DNA of 64,000 nt. Origin: HLUCCA09 sp965277275. GTDB taxonomy: Bacteria > Pseudomonadota > Alphaproteobacteria > Rhodobacterales > Rhodobacteraceae. Position numbers and translations under genes: made by a program. Under the pieces are notes generated by a model. It was not told the DNA's origin. It saw only the letters and a list, made by a program, of their open reading frames with translations, and did no database searches. Below, piece after piece: positions 1 to 9,577 of the stretch. Position 1 is the stretch's first letter. The number at the start of each line of letters is the position of its first letter. Where the stretch lies: contig CBDICG010000002.1 of NCBI GenBank assembly GCA_965277275.1, positions 2,976,001 through 3,040,000 of the forward strand, in the 5' to 3' direction.

Positions 1-173
1 CCGGAGAAGGGGCAACGGGTGATATCATCAGCTTCGCGCTTGAGGAGTCCGCAACGGACGTCGCGGGGGAACTGACGGCCCTGATCCAGACGCAACGCGC
101 CTATTCGTCCAATGCCAAGGTGATCCAGACCGTCGACGAAATGCTGCAGGAGACCACCAACATCAAGCGGTAA
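1..173 (+). CDS. flgE: Flagellar hook protein FlgE, C-terminal fragment
   Basis: Only the last 57 codons are in the window; the reading frame begins at base 3 and stops with TAA at 171-173. The tail contains IQTQRAYSSNAKV followed by a short amphipathic helix ending in NIKR, the conserved C-terminal D0 helix shared by rod, hook and hook-associated proteins. FlgE polymerises into the hook joining basal body and filament. Its position directly upstream of flgK, flgL and flgI fits the Rhodobacterales fla cluster order. A basal-rod protein such as FlgG would share the C-terminal motif, but the flgK-flgL neighbourhood favours FlgE. Confidence 0.8.
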   Translation, partial: GEGATGDIISFALEESATDVAGELTALIQTQRAYSSNAKVIQTVDEMLQETTNIKR

Positions 174-210
174 CGCCGCTTCGTAGTCAGCCATCAGTGG
201 AGCACATCAA

Positions 211-1659
211 TTGTCGCTAAACACCGCCATCAACAGTGCTACGAGCGGGCTTCGCGCCGCCTCCCGCGCCGCCGAGCTCGTGGCGGGCAATGTCGCAAAC
301 GCGTCGACACCGGGCTATGCCCGCCGCGAGCTCGTCTTGTCGACCAATCCGCTCGGGGGCGTCGCCATTGACGGTTTCTCGCGCGCGACAGATCCCCTCG
401 TCATCGCCGATCGCCGCCTCTCGGAGGCAAGTTTCGGCAACGCAAGCATTCTTGCAGATGGCCTTGCCGCGATCGAATCTTCAATCGGAGATCCGACGCA
501 GGAAGGTTCGCTGCTGGCTCGGATCGCGCGGTTCGAGGCAGGTTTGTCCGATGCCGCGACCCGACCCGACCTGGAAGTGCGTCTCGCAGAAACTCTCAAT
601 GCGGCGGTCGACCTGACCCAGGGCATGGCCGGCATTGCGCAAGAGATTCAGGCACAGCGTACCAAGGCGGATACGGATATCGGGACAATGGTTGAGCGGC
701 TCAACGAAGCCTTGCGTCGCGTCGACGAGCTCAACAACGAGATCCTCCGGGTTGGCGAAAAAGGTCTGACGGGGTCAAGCCTGCAGGAACAACGGCAGCA
801 GGTGATCGACCAGATCACCGAAATCGTGCCGGTGCGCGAAGTGCCTCGTCAGAATGGCCAGATCGCCCTTTTTACAGTAGGCGGAGCAGTACTTCTGGAG
901 GGGAACCCTCGTGAACTCGCGTTCAGTCCCAAGGGCTTTATCGAACCATGGATGACCTTGGCCGATGGCGCCCTTTCCGGGTTGACGATCGGCGGCGTCG
1001 AGGTGGACACGACCGCAGCGAGGTCTCTCATAGGCGGCGGCGCCCTTCAGGCGGCGTTTGACCTGCGCGACCGGACGGGGCCGGAGACGCAAGCATCCCT
1101 TGACGCGCTCGCACGCGATCTGGTGGAGCGCTTTCAGGACCCTGGACTTGATCCAACACTTGGGCCCACGGATGCAGGTCTGTTCACCGACGGTGGGTTG
1201 GCATTCGACCCACTCAACGAAGAAGGTCTTTCCCTGCGGCTAGAGATCAATAGCGCCGTCGATCCGACTGCTGGGGGGGAGCTCTGGCGGCTACGAGACG
1301 GGATCGGCGCTGCTGCCGAAGGCCCGCCAGGAGACAATTCGCTGTTCCTCGGGCTTTCCGAGCGGCTGCGCGAAGGACGTACTCCTCCAACAGGCCCGTC
1401 TGCTGGTCAGTCCCGCTCCTTCCAGGCGCAGGCCTCCGCGGTCCTCACGGCCGTGTCGAGTGCGCGCCAGTGGCTCGAAAGTGACGTCGCCTTCGGCGCT
1501 GCGCAATTGGAGGTGATCCGGACAGAAGAGGCCGCAGGCGGGGTCGATACCGACGACGAGATGCAGAAACTTCTCGTAATCGAACAATCCTACGGGGCCA
1601 ACGCGCGCGTCTTGCAGACGCTCGATACCCTGATGGAACAACTCTTGAGTATCACATGA
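211..1659 (+). CDS. flgK: Flagellar hook-associated protein 1 FlgK
   Basis: This 482-residue protein is the first hook-filament junction protein, exported by the flagellar type III apparatus. The N-terminus has the rod/hook signature (INSATSGLRAASRAAELVAGNVANASTPGYARR), here split as SGLRAASRAAELVAGNVANA and STPGYARRE at about residues 12-40. The C-terminus has the matching D0 helix (EEMQKLLVIEQSYGANARVL-like, about 450-475). The start is TTG at 211 with GGAG at 199-202; no ATG lies nearby in frame. The last codons overlap flgL by 4 nt, indicating translational coupling. The centre is variable, as usual for the family. Length is close to the alphaproteobacterial norm. Confidence 0.93.
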   Translation: MSLNTAINSATSGLRAASRAAELVAGNVANASTPGYARRELVLSTNPLGGVAIDGFSRATDPLVIADRRLSEASFGNASILADGLAAIESSIGDPTQEGSLLARIARFEAGLSDAATRPDLEVRLAETLNAAVDLTQGMAGIAQEIQAQRTKADTDIGTMVERLNEALRRVDELNNEILRVGEKGLTGSSLQEQRQQVIDQITEIVPVREVPRQNGQIALFTVGGAVLLEGNPRELAFSPKGFIEPWMTLADGALSGLTIGGVEVDTTAARSLIGGGALQAAFDLRDRTGPETQASLDALARDLVERFQDPGLDPTLGPTDAGLFTDGGLAFDPLNEEGLSLRLEINSAVDPTAGGELWRLRDGIGAAAEGPPGDNSLFLGLSERLREGRTPPTGPSAGQSRSFQAQASAVLTAVSSARQWLESDVAFGAAQLEVIRTEEAAGGVDTDDEMQKLLVIEQSYGANARVLQTLDTLMEQLLSIT

Positions 1660-2666
1660 CAGACTTTATGACCGTCGGCGATCTGGCTCGCCAACTCGTC
1701 GCGCGGCGGCAAAACGCAGATGTCCGCGCGCAGATGGACACGCTCCTTAAGGAGACAGGAACCGGACTGCGCGCTGATCTTGCCGAGAGCCTACAAGGCG
1801 ACTTCACGCTCCTTTCCGGGCTCGAAGCGGATCTTTCGCGGCTCGACAGCTACGCCACCGCGATTACCGAACTTCAAGGGCGTGGAGAGGCGCTGCAGCG
1901 AGTTCTTTCGTCCGGTCGAGAGTTGGTGAATGACACGATGGGGCAATTGCTCACGGCGTCTCCACCATCCAATGTCGAGGCGGCGTGGGTTGTCACGTCC
2001 GAAGCGCGAGGCCGCTTTGAAGACTTTGCTGCGCGATTGAACGGTAGTTTCGCGGGCGCAGCTCTGTTCGCTGGGACAGGCACCGACGCCGCGGCCGTAG
2101 CGATTGGCGCGGATATGCTGGCCGCCCTTGAGACCGTGATCTCCCCCCTGAACACAGCCGAAGACGTTGAAACCGCGATCCGAGATTGGTTTGCCGTAGG
2201 CGGCGATTACGACACATCCGGCTACCTCGGTGAGGTCGAAACCATCCCCGGTCTTCAGATCTCGCCGACCCGGCAGATCGGCCTGGATGTGACGGCCGCC
2301 GACCTTGAGATCCGTGAAACACTTACAGGACTTGCCATGGCCGCGCTTGCGGGCAGCTCGCCGTTGGCTGGTGTGTTGGACGAGCAGGGCGCACTCATGG
2401 TTTCGGCAGCTGAGCAGCTCTCCGACGCCCAGGGCGGACTCGCCCAGCTTCAAGCGCGGATCGGAGCGCAAGAGCAGGAGTTGCAACGCCAGGAGAGTCG
2501 CAATGCGTCGGAAAGGGCTGCGCTCGAGGCCAGCCGCGCGGGTCTCACCGACGTCGACATCTTCGAGACAGCCACGAAACTCGAAGCCGTACAGTCGCAG
2601 CTAGAGCTTCTCTACACGATCACTGCGCGCAGCGCGCAATTCTCACTGGTGAGGTTCCTGCAATGA
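1656..2666 (+). CDS. flgL: Flagellar hook-associated protein 3 FlgL (flagellin-like)
   Basis: The 336-residue protein is the second hook-filament junction protein. The N-terminal helix (GDLARQLVARRQNADVRAQM) and the C-terminal helix (FETATKLEAVQSQLELLYTI, about 305-324) are the flagellin-like D0/D1 coiled coils, with a divergent middle. The ATG at 1656 overlaps the flgK stop and its own stop overlaps flgI, so flgK-flgL-flgI look like one translationally coupled unit. The N-terminus is more diverged than in enteric FlgL, as is common in Rhodobacterales. The name rests on the C-terminal helix and gene order. Confidence 0.85.
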   Translation: MTDFMTVGDLARQLVARRQNADVRAQMDTLLKETGTGLRADLAESLQGDFTLLSGLEADLSRLDSYATAITELQGRGEALQRVLSSGRELVNDTMGQLLTASPPSNVEAAWVVTSEARGRFEDFAARLNGSFAGAALFAGTGTDAAAVAIGADMLAALETVISPLNTAEDVETAIRDWFAVGGDYDTSGYLGEVETIPGLQISPTRQIGLDVTAADLEIRETLTGLAMAALAGSSPLAGVLDEQGALMVSAAEQLSDAQGGLAQLQARIGAQEQELQRQESRNASERAALEASRAGLTDVDIFETATKLEAVQSQLELLYTITARSAQFSLVRFLQ

Positions 2667-3898
2667 GTGCCATGGCTCAAGGACGGGCGACGGGAAAGTG
2701 TGCATATCCAAGCACATCACATCCTGAAAGGATGCTTCTGGATCGTTTGCAATCTCACAGGAAGGCCCCGCGCTTCGGGAAATCCTTGCAGAAGGTTTCG
2801 GTGCTGATCGCCTTGCTGGTTGTACAGTTCTGCGCTGCATCTGGCGCGATCGCCTCCCCGATCCGTCTCAAGGATCTGGTGGAGTTTGATGGTGTCCGGT
2901 CGAACGACCTTGTCGGCTACGGCCTCGTCGTGGGCCTCAACGGGACAGGGGATGGCCTTCGAAACTCGCCGTACACCGAGGAGATCATGTCCAACATCCT
3001 CGAGCGGCTTGGAGTCAATGTGACGGGCGAGCAGTTTCGCCCGAGCAATGTCGCAGCCGTCTTCGTGACAGCGACGCTTCCACCGTTTTCCCGTGCGGGG
3101 TCACAGATCGACGTCACGGTGTCAGCAATTGGAGACGCGTCAAGCCTGCTGGGCGGAACCCTGATCATGACACCGCTGACGGCGGCGGATGGACAGATCT
3201 ATGCCGTGAGCCAAGGGACCGTCATCGCTGGAGGCGCAGCCATCGAGGGCGATGGGGCGCAGGTGGTACAAGGTGTGCCCACGTCCGGGGTTATTCCCGC
3301 CGGAGCTCGCGTCGAACGAGAGATAGCGTTTGATTTCACAACACTGTCCAGCATCCGACTGGCGCTTCGGGTGCCTGATTTCACCACGGCCGGGCGGATC
3401 GAGGATGCTGTTAACGCAGTCTTTGGCGATCCGGTTGCCGTAATGCTCGACGCCGGCACGATCGAGGTGGACATCATCGCCACGAACGCGCGTTCACCAG
3501 CTCATGCAATCGGCCAGATAGAGAACGTATTGGTGGAGCCGCAGCGGCGCGCGCGCGTCGTCGTCGATCAACGCTCGGGGACGATCGTGATGGGTGAGGA
3601 TGTACGGATCTCGCGCGTCGCCGTGAGTCAGGGCAATCTGACCTTGCGGATTGAAGAGCGCCCGCTCGCGGTTCAGCCCAACCCATTCGCACCCGGAGAA
3701 ACGGTCGTCGTCCCCCGCACTGAAGCCGACATCATCGAGGAGCCGGGGATCGGCTTGGCGGAGGTGCCGACAACGACGTCACTGTCCGATGTCGTCGCTG
3801 GGTTGAACGCGCTTGGTGTCGGGCCACGCGACATGATCGACATTCTGAAATCGGTCAAGGCGGCCGGAGCGCTCCACGCGGAATTCATCGTGCGCTAA
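2663..3898 (+). CDS. flgI: Flagellar P-ring protein FlgI
   Basis: FlgI forms the periplasmic P-ring bushing around the rod. The mature part begins near SPIRLKDLVEFDGVRSNDL and contains GYGLVVGLNGTGDG, the family hallmark, followed by NILERLGV and a C-terminal LNALGVGPRDMIDILKSVKA block. A hydrophobic Sec signal (about residues 45-67: VSVLIALLVVQFCAASGAIA) precedes it. The ATG at 2663 overlaps flgL and gives 411 residues, longer than typical FlgI. An internal ATG at 2732 (residue 24) would give a more normal signal peptide, so the true start is uncertain. It ends 145 bp before the convergent ABC-transporter operon. Confidence 0.95.
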   Translation: MSAMAQGRATGKCAYPSTSHPERMLLDRLQSHRKAPRFGKSLQKVSVLIALLVVQFCAASGAIASPIRLKDLVEFDGVRSNDLVGYGLVVGLNGTGDGLRNSPYTEEIMSNILERLGVNVTGEQFRPSNVAAVFVTATLPPFSRAGSQIDVTVSAIGDASSLLGGTLIMTPLTAADGQIYAVSQGTVIAGGAAIEGDGAQVVQGVPTSGVIPAGARVEREIAFDFTTLSSIRLALRVPDFTTAGRIEDAVNAVFGDPVAVMLDAGTIEVDIIATNARSPAHAIGQIENVLVEPQRRARVVVDQRSGTIVMGEDVRISRVAVSQGNLTLRIEERPLAVQPNPFAPGETVVVPRTEADIIEEPGIGLAEVPTTTSLSDVVAGLNALGVGPRDMIDILKSVKAAGALHAEFIVR

Positions 3899-4042
3899 AT
3901 CAAGAAGCTGAGCTATTGCCTTGGCCCCGTGCAGAGCGCGCTTTCGGCCTTGTGGCTCTCCCGATCCAGCACGCCAAGGTATGAGGTCCTTGCCAGTGTG
4001 GCGTCACACTCGGCTGAATGATGGGCGTGCGGCCCTGCCGGC

Positions 4043-5659
4043 TCAGGCGGATTCCCGTCCCCGTTCTGCGATGACGTTTTCCAGCCAACCCGGCTCCATC
4101 TGCGGCACGGAGGACAGCAGGAGGTCCGTGTAGGCGGGGTGCGGCGGGGAGAAGATCTCTTCTTTTATGCCCTGTTCCACCACGCCGCCCTGGTACATGA
4201 CGACAACCTCGTCCGCGATGGCCTGAACCGTGGCAATATCGTGAGTGATGAAGATGTAGCTGAGGCCGAGCTCATTCTGCAGGCGCATTAGCAACTTCAG
4301 GATGCCTTCCTGCACAATCTGATCGAGCGCACTTGTTACCTCGTCGCAGATCACAACCTCAGGCTCTGCAGCAAGAGCGCGCGCGATGCAAATTCGCTGC
4401 TTCTGGCCGCCGGACAGCTCGCCGGGCAAGCGGTCCGCAAAGCTCTCGTCGAGCTCAATCTGTGCAAGCAACGCATTGACGCGCGCTTCCACCTCGCGGC
4501 CCCTTACCCCGTGATAGAACTCAATCGGGCGGCCGATGATCTCCCTGACCGTCTGGCGCGGGTTCATCGCGGTATCCGCCATCTGGTAGATCATCTGGAT
4601 CCGCTGGAGATCACCCCGCGTCCGGCCCTTGAGTTCGGCCGGAAGCGCCGTCCCGTTGAAGCGCACCTCGCCTCGGCGCGGCGGAAGCAGACCGGTCACC
4701 ACACGCGCCGTGGTCGACTTGCCAGAGCCGGATTCGCCCACCAGGGCGACCGTCTTGCCGCGGGGAAGGTTGATCGACACGCTCTTGAGCACATCGACCG
4801 TGCCATAGGCAGCGGTCACGGCATCGATCTCCAACACGTGGTCCGCACTTGTCTCGCCGGGTTTCTCGATCGAGCGTACGGCCCAGAGTGAGCGCGTGTA
4901 GGGGTGTTTCGGGGCGGAAAGCATCTCGGCTGTTTCCGCTTCCTCAACCTCTTCACCATAGCGCAGGACCTTGATGCGGTCGGCCATTTGGGCAACCACT
5001 GCCAGATCGTGCGTGATGTAGATTGCAGCGGTGTTGAAGTCTTTCACGGCTTTGCGCATCGCGGCCAGCACGTTGACCTGCGTTGTCACATCCAGCGCGG
5101 TCGTGGGTTCATCGAAGATGATGAGGTCGGGGCGCGAGGCCATGGCCATCGCTGTCATTGCCCGTTGGAGCTGCCCCCCGGAAACCTGATGTGGAAACCG
5201 GTCTCCGATATGGTCAGGATCGGGAAGATCCATTGCCGCGTAGAGAGCGCGCGCGTCCTGCTCCGCCTCGCTGCGCCCGCGCAGCCCGTGGCGCACGCTG
5301 GCCTCGATGGTCTGGTCGAGCAAGGTGTGAGCGGGGTTGAACGCCGCGGCAGCAGATTGGGCGACATAGGCGATCCGTGCCCCGCGCAATCCCTGCTTCA
5401 CGCGCTCGGGCGCCGTCATCAGGTCAATCCCGTCGAAGTCGATGGAGCCAGAGGTCAATCGGCAGCCCGGGCGGGCAAAGCCCATCGCGGCAAGGCCCAG
5501 CGTCGACTTGCCGGCGCCGCTCTCACCGATGAGGCCAAGAACCTCACCGCGCCGCAAATTCAGATCGACGCCTTTGATGATCTCGTGCCAGCGCTCGTCG
5601 GAAAAGCCGTCGATGCGTATGTCACGCATCGTCAGCAGCACATCGTCGTCAGTGCTCAT
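4043..5659 (-). CDS. Peptide/nickel-type ABC transporter, fused two-domain ATPase (DppD-DppF)
   Basis: The 538-residue protein carries two complete nucleotide-binding domains. The first has Walker A GESGAGKST near residue 45 and signature VSGGQLQRA near 165. The second has GESGSGKST near 305 and LSGGQKQR near 425. Both have Walker B and H-loops (IFDEPTTALD, ICDEVTSALD, ITHD). Such fusions energise oligopeptide/dipeptide importers in many alphaproteobacteria. It is the last gene of a minus-strand operon and overlaps the upstream permease by 11 nt. The substrate (peptide, opine or glutathione-like) cannot be told from sequence. Confidence 0.93.
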   Translation of the reverse strand: MSTDDDVLLTMRDIRIDGFSDERWHEIIKGVDLNLRRGEVLGLIGESGAGKSTLGLAAMGFARPGCRLTSGSIDFDGIDLMTAPERVKQGLRGARIAYVAQSAAAAFNPAHTLLDQTIEASVRHGLRGRSEAEQDARALYAAMDLPDPDHIGDRFPHQVSGGQLQRAMTAMAMASRPDLIIFDEPTTALDVTTQVNVLAAMRKAVKDFNTAAIYITHDLAVVAQMADRIKVLRYGEEVEEAETAEMLSAPKHPYTRSLWAVRSIEKPGETSADHVLEIDAVTAAYGTVDVLKSVSINLPRGKTVALVGESGSGKSTTARVVTGLLPPRRGEVRFNGTALPAELKGRTRGDLQRIQMIYQMADTAMNPRQTVREIIGRPIEFYHGVRGREVEARVNALLAQIELDESFADRLPGELSGGQKQRICIARALAAEPEVVICDEVTSALDQIVQEGILKLLMRLQNELGLSYIFITHDIATVQAIADEVVVMYQGGVVEQGIKEEIFSPPHPAYTDLLLSSVPQMEPGWLENVIAERGRESA

Positions 5660-6566
5660 CGCGCAATCCGCTTGTTTTCATGAGGAACCAATCAACCACG
5701 AAGTTGACCGCAATCGTCAGCAGAGCGATTGCCCCGGCCGGGAGGAGCGGCGTGATGCCCGCTTTCCAATCGAACTGCGCGAACTGGATGAGCGACGCGT
5801 TCTCGCGGACCATCGATCCCCAATCTGCCGTTGGTGGCTGGATCCCGACGCCGAGAAACGAGAGCGCGGCGATTGTCAGGAACACGAAGCAGAAGCGCAG
5901 TCCGAACTCAGCCACGAGCGGTGGCAGAATGTTGGGCAAGATCTCGCGCCGCATGATCCATCCAAGGCCCTCGCCCCTCAGCCGCGCCGCCTCGACATAT
6001 TCCATCACGACGACGTTCATCGCGACCGCGCGGGTCAGGCGGAACACGCGGGTGGAGTCGAGGATGGCAATGATTATGATCAGCGAAATGGCGTTTGAGC
6101 CGTAGATCGAGAGCAACATCAGGGCGAAGATCAGCGAAGGGATAGAGATGATGACATCGACCGTGCGGCTCAGCAGCTGATCGACCCAGCCCCGGGAGAT
6201 CGCCGCCATCAGGGCGAAGCTGCAGCCGATGAAGAAGGCGAGAAAGGTTGTCGCCAGCGCAATCCCGATTGTGTTGCGCGCGCCATAGATCAACCGCGAG
6301 AGGATGTCCCGACCGATTTGGTCCGTCCCGAAAACGTGCTCCTCGGACCATGGCGCATAGGCGGCGAAGCTCGAATCCGCCTCGCCGTAGGGGGCCAGCC
6401 ACGGCGCGAAGACCGCCACGATGATGTAGGCGGCAATAACGATGAGGCCGAACCAGGCGGTCAGAGGCGCCTTCTTCAGCTCGATCCACGCGCGTTGGCT
6501 CCACGTGCGTCGCGTGCGGACAGAGCCTACTTCGGAAGCGGCGGAATATCCCTGTTCTTCAGACAT
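5649..6566 (-). CDS. Peptide ABC transporter permease, DppC-like
   Basis: This 305-residue inner-membrane permease has the DppC/OppC layout: a cytoplasmic N-terminus with one membrane segment (LTAWFGLIVIAAYIIVAVFAPW, here AWFGLIVIAAYIIVAVF), a long loop with HVFGTDQIGRDILSRLIYGA, then five more hydrophobic segments. The EAA coupling loop is VEAARLRGEGLGWIMRREIL at about 186-205. It overlaps the ATPase gene downstream and lies 10 bp from the DppB-like gene upstream. It pairs with that permease to form the translocation pore. Confidence 0.93.
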   Translation of the reverse strand: MSEEQGYSAASEVGSVRTRRTWSQRAWIELKKAPLTAWFGLIVIAAYIIVAVFAPWLAPYGEADSSFAAYAPWSEEHVFGTDQIGRDILSRLIYGARNTIGIALATTFLAFFIGCSFALMAAISRGWVDQLLSRTVDVIISIPSLIFALMLLSIYGSNAISLIIIIAILDSTRVFRLTRAVAMNVVVMEYVEAARLRGEGLGWIMRREILPNILPPLVAEFGLRFCFVFLTIAALSFLGVGIQPPTADWGSMVRENASLIQFAQFDWKAGITPLLPAGAIALLTIAVNFVVDWFLMKTSGLRDEH

Positions 6567-6575
6567 GTGCGGAGT

Positions 6576-7556
6576 TCATCGTGGGTGCAGCAGCCTTGGA
6601 TTGGTCACGATCGAGATGATGTCGGCCAGCAGGTTGAGCAGGATATAGGTCCCGGCGAAGATCAACGCGCAAGCCTGAACCACGGGGATGTCCCGCGTTG
6701 TCACGGCGTCTACCATCAGCTGGCCGATGCCGGGGTAGACGAAGACAACCTCCACCACCACGACGCCGACAATCAGGTAGGCAAGGTTGAATGCGATGAC
6801 GTTGACGATCGGTGCCCACGCGTTGGGCAGCGCATGGTAGAGAATGACCTTCGCACCGGAAACGCCCTTCAACCGGGCCATCTCGATATAGGGGGAGGCC
6901 AGAAGGTTGATGATCGCGGCCCGCGTCATGCGCATCATGTGGGCCACGATCACGAGCGTCAGCGTCATGGCGGGGAGGGCGCAGCGGTAGACGCGCTCCC
7001 AGAATGGCGTGTCCGGCGAGATATTCGCGAGCGTGGGGAAGATCGGGTAGAGCGACCCCAGGAACAGGATGAGGATGTAGGCGACGAAAAACTCGGGCAT
7101 GGAGATTGTCGTGAGCGTCGTGGCGCTGACGGTCTTGTCGTAGATGGAATTGCGCCACAGGGCTGCCGTGATGCCCAGAAAAAGCGCCAGCGGCACGGCG
7201 ATCAGCGCTGTCATCCCGGCGAGGAAAAGGGTGTTCCAGAGCCGTGGAGCAATCAGATCGACCACTTCGCGCGATCGGTCCACGCCCGAGGCTGCCCGGC
7301 CGGAGAACGACGTCCCGAAGTCGCCCCGCAAGACGCCTCCGATCCAGTCAATATAGCGAAGGTAGGCGGGCTGATCGAGCCCGAGCTCACGTCGGAACGC
7401 GGCCACGGTTTCTTCGGTGGCGGCCTGGCCGAGGACGGCTTGTGTGAAGTCCCCCGGCAGCAGCTCGATCGACAGGAAAATGATGACGGATACAAGAAAG
7501 AGCGTCATCAGGCCCAGAGCGAGCCGTTGCAGGACGATTGTCAGTACTGGATGCAC
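6576..7556 (-). CDS. Peptide ABC transporter permease, DppB-like
   Basis: This 326-residue permease has the DppB/OppB pattern: an N-terminal membrane helix (LALGLMTLFLVSVIIFLSI), then ELLPGDFTQAVLG and the family motif RRELGLDQPAYLRYIDWIGG, then five C-terminal helices. The EAA loop is YIEMARLKGVSGAKVILYHA at about 225-244. It is the first gene of the minus-strand operon. The 265-bp gap up to the divergent binding-protein gene must hold the promoters for both directions; no operator was recognised there. Confidence 0.93.
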   Translation of the reverse strand: MHPVLTIVLQRLALGLMTLFLVSVIIFLSIELLPGDFTQAVLGQAATEETVAAFRRELGLDQPAYLRYIDWIGGVLRGDFGTSFSGRAASGVDRSREVVDLIAPRLWNTLFLAGMTALIAVPLALFLGITAALWRNSIYDKTVSATTLTTISMPEFFVAYILILFLGSLYPIFPTLANISPDTPFWERVYRCALPAMTLTLVIVAHMMRMTRAAIINLLASPYIEMARLKGVSGAKVILYHALPNAWAPIVNVIAFNLAYLIVGVVVVEVVFVYPGIGQLMVDAVTTRDIPVVQACALIFAGTYILLNLLADIISIVTNPRLLHPR

Positions 7557-7821
7557 GAACCGCGCTCTCCCCCTGGTGGGCGCGATGTCGTTTTTGGGCC
7601 GCGCCGCAATGCTTTTGCGGGCAGCCTAGGCTGGACCATGGCGCAATGTAAACGCCCTTGTGAGCACCGAGGTGCGCGATTCAGCGCATATCCACAGAGT
7701 AACCGTTGCCAGCGTAGGCTTGGATTGGCATGCTCACGGCGGACATGCGCCAAGTGCGCCAAGTCAGAAAACGACATTTCCGCGGACCGCCGACGGAAAG
7801 CGAAACAGGGAAGGACAAAAG

Positions 7822-9438
7822 ATGACAGACAGAAAGACGCGCTATATCGACGGGCGCCGCGCGGCCTACGCCGGAGGGCAGCTAAGCCGCCGTGCGTTCG
7901 TCCAGTCGCTCGTGGCCGCGGGGGTCGCTGTGCCGGCCGCGCTTTCGATGGCCTCACGGGTGGAGGCTGCAACGCCGCAGCGCGGGGGCAGCTTCAAGCT
8001 CGCGACGGCGCATGGTTCGACTACCGACAGCCTCGATCCCGCGACCTACGAGAACGGTTTCACCACGGCGATGGGCTTTACCTACGGCAACTGTCTGACC
8101 GAGGTTGGGCCGGACAACGCGCTGCGGCCCGAACTCGCGGAAAGCTACGAGGCGCTCGACGACGGCAAATCCTGGGCGTTCCGTCTTCGCCGTGGTGTCG
8201 AATTCCACAATGGCAAGACCATGACGCCGGAAGACGTGATTGCCTCGATCAACCATCACCGCGGCGATGACAGCACGTCGGCGGCCAAGGGCGTGCTCGC
8301 CGGGGTCACCGACATTCGCAAGGACGGTGACGATGTCGTCATCTTCGATCTCGACACGCCGAACGCGGACTTTCCGTTCCTCATTTCGGATTATCACCTG
8401 CTGATCCTGCCCTCCGAGGACGGCGAGATCGACCCGACGGCAGGCATTGGCACGGGCTCTTACGCGATCGAGAACTACGAGCCCGGTGTGCGCCTGCAAG
8501 CCACGCGCAACCCGAATTACTGGAAGGAGGGCAATGCGTGGTTTGACGATATCGAGCTGATCTCGATCATCGACGTGACTGCTCGCCAGAACGCCCTTCT
8601 GAACGGCGACGCGCATATGATCGACCGGATCGATCCAAAGACGGTGAACCTGTTCAGCCGGGCACCCAACGTCGATATTCTCGATCTCGTCGGGTACCTG
8701 CACTACACGTTCCCGATGCGGCTCGATACGCAACCGTTCGACAATTTCGACCTGCGGATGGCGCTGAAACTTGCGGTCAACAAGCAGGAGCTCGTCGACA
8801 AGATCCTTCTGGGCTACGGCACGGTCGGAAACGACCATCCGATCTCGCCGATCGTTCCGTTCCACGCCGCCGAGCTGCCGCAGCGCGAGTACGATCCCGA
8901 TCTGGCGGCAGAGCATTATCGCAAGTCGGGGCACTCCGGCCCGATTCAGCTCTCGTCGTCGGACGCGGCCTTCTCTGGCGCCGTTGACGCCGCCCAGCTC
9001 ATTCAGGCCTCGGCCGCGGAAGCGGGCATCGAGATCGAAGTCGTCCGCGAACCGCGCGATGGCTACTGGTCCAATGTCTGGAACAAGAAGGGATGGTGTG
9101 CCTGCTACTGGGGCGGTCGCCCGACGGTCGACTGGATGTTTGCCTCCGCCTACGTCTCGGGCTCCGAATGGAACGATACCGCGTGGCGCGACACCGAAGC
9201 GGCGGACCGCTTCAACGGGATCGTCACCGAGGCGCGTGCCGAGCTCGACGACGCCAAGCGCGGCGAGATGTATTTCGAAGCGCAGCGGCTGATCCAGGAG
9301 GATGGTGGCGCTGTCGTGCCGATGTTCGCCAACTACATCATGGGCAAATCGAAAGACGTCGCGCATGCGGAGAACGTGGCATCGAATTGGGAGAACGACG
9401 GTCACCGCGCCACCGAGCGCTGGTGGATGGCCACCTGA
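7822..9438 (+). CDS. Peptide ABC transporter substrate-binding protein (SBP family 5), Tat-exported
   Basis: This 538-residue periplasmic binding protein has a twin-arginine leader: LSRRAFVQSLVAAGVAVP at about residues 21-38, cleaved after VEA. The mature part has the family-5 pattern (SLDPATYENGF, LRPELAESYEALDDGKSWAF, VEFHNGKTMTPEDV). The start chosen is ATG 7822 behind GGAAGGA (7809-7815); the open frame extends upstream but without a leader. It is divergent from the permease/ATPase genes it should serve. Tat export of a family-5 SBP suggests folding before export or a cofactor-like ligand, but that is inference. Confidence 0.93.
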   Translation: MTDRKTRYIDGRRAAYAGGQLSRRAFVQSLVAAGVAVPAALSMASRVEAATPQRGGSFKLATAHGSTTDSLDPATYENGFTTAMGFTYGNCLTEVGPDNALRPELAESYEALDDGKSWAFRLRRGVEFHNGKTMTPEDVIASINHHRGDDSTSAAKGVLAGVTDIRKDGDDVVIFDLDTPNADFPFLISDYHLLILPSEDGEIDPTAGIGTGSYAIENYEPGVRLQATRNPNYWKEGNAWFDDIELISIIDVTARQNALLNGDAHMIDRIDPKTVNLFSRAPNVDILDLVGYLHYTFPMRLDTQPFDNFDLRMALKLAVNKQELVDKILLGYGTVGNDHPISPIVPFHAAELPQREYDPDLAAEHYRKSGHSGPIQLSSSDAAFSGAVDAAQLIQASAAEAGIEIEVVREPRDGYWSNVWNKKGWCACYWGGRPTVDWMFASAYVSGSEWNDTAWRDTEAADRFNGIVTEARAELDDAKRGEMYFEAQRLIQEDGGAVVPMFANYIMGKSKDVAHAENVASNWENDGHRATERWWMAT

Positions 9439-9460
9439 TCCCATCCAGCCTTGACGATGG

Positions 9461-9495
9461 AAACGGCGCGGCTTCGGCTGCGCCGTTTCTTTTTT
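9461..9495 (+). terminator. Rho-independent terminator after the binding-protein gene
   Basis: AAACGGCGCGGC pairs with GCTGCGCCGTTT around a UUCG tetraloop (9461-9488) with one G-U wobble. A T-rich run, TTTCTTTTTT, covers 9486-9495. It sits 23 bp after the stop at 9438. Confidence 0.9.
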
Positions 9496-9532
9496 GGGGC
9501 CCTGCCCCGCCACGCGTGCCGCGTGGCTCCCC

Positions 9533-9557
9533 GGGATATTTTCAGGCACAATGAAGC
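9533..9557 (+). repeat. Short dispersed repeat, copy 1 (GGATATTTTCAGGCACAATG)
   Basis: GGATATTTTCAGGCACAATG plus AAGC reappears nearly identically at 11459-11481, in the same orientation. The two copies bracket dnaX. No protein-coding role is evident. It resembles the kind of short interspersed repeat common in this family, but only these copies can be seen here. Confidence 0.6.
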
Positions 9558-9577
9558 GGAGCGCGCGGGGCGCAGCG

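Noticed and set aside
4511..5683. Plus-strand frames opposite the fused ATPase
   Set aside because: They are antisense to two intact nucleotide-binding domains.
6318..8270. 650-codon plus-strand frame opposite the ABC permeases
   Set aside because: It lies antisense to two well-conserved permeases and across the divergent promoter. Its composition (many Arg, Asp, His, Gln) is typical of a shadow frame.
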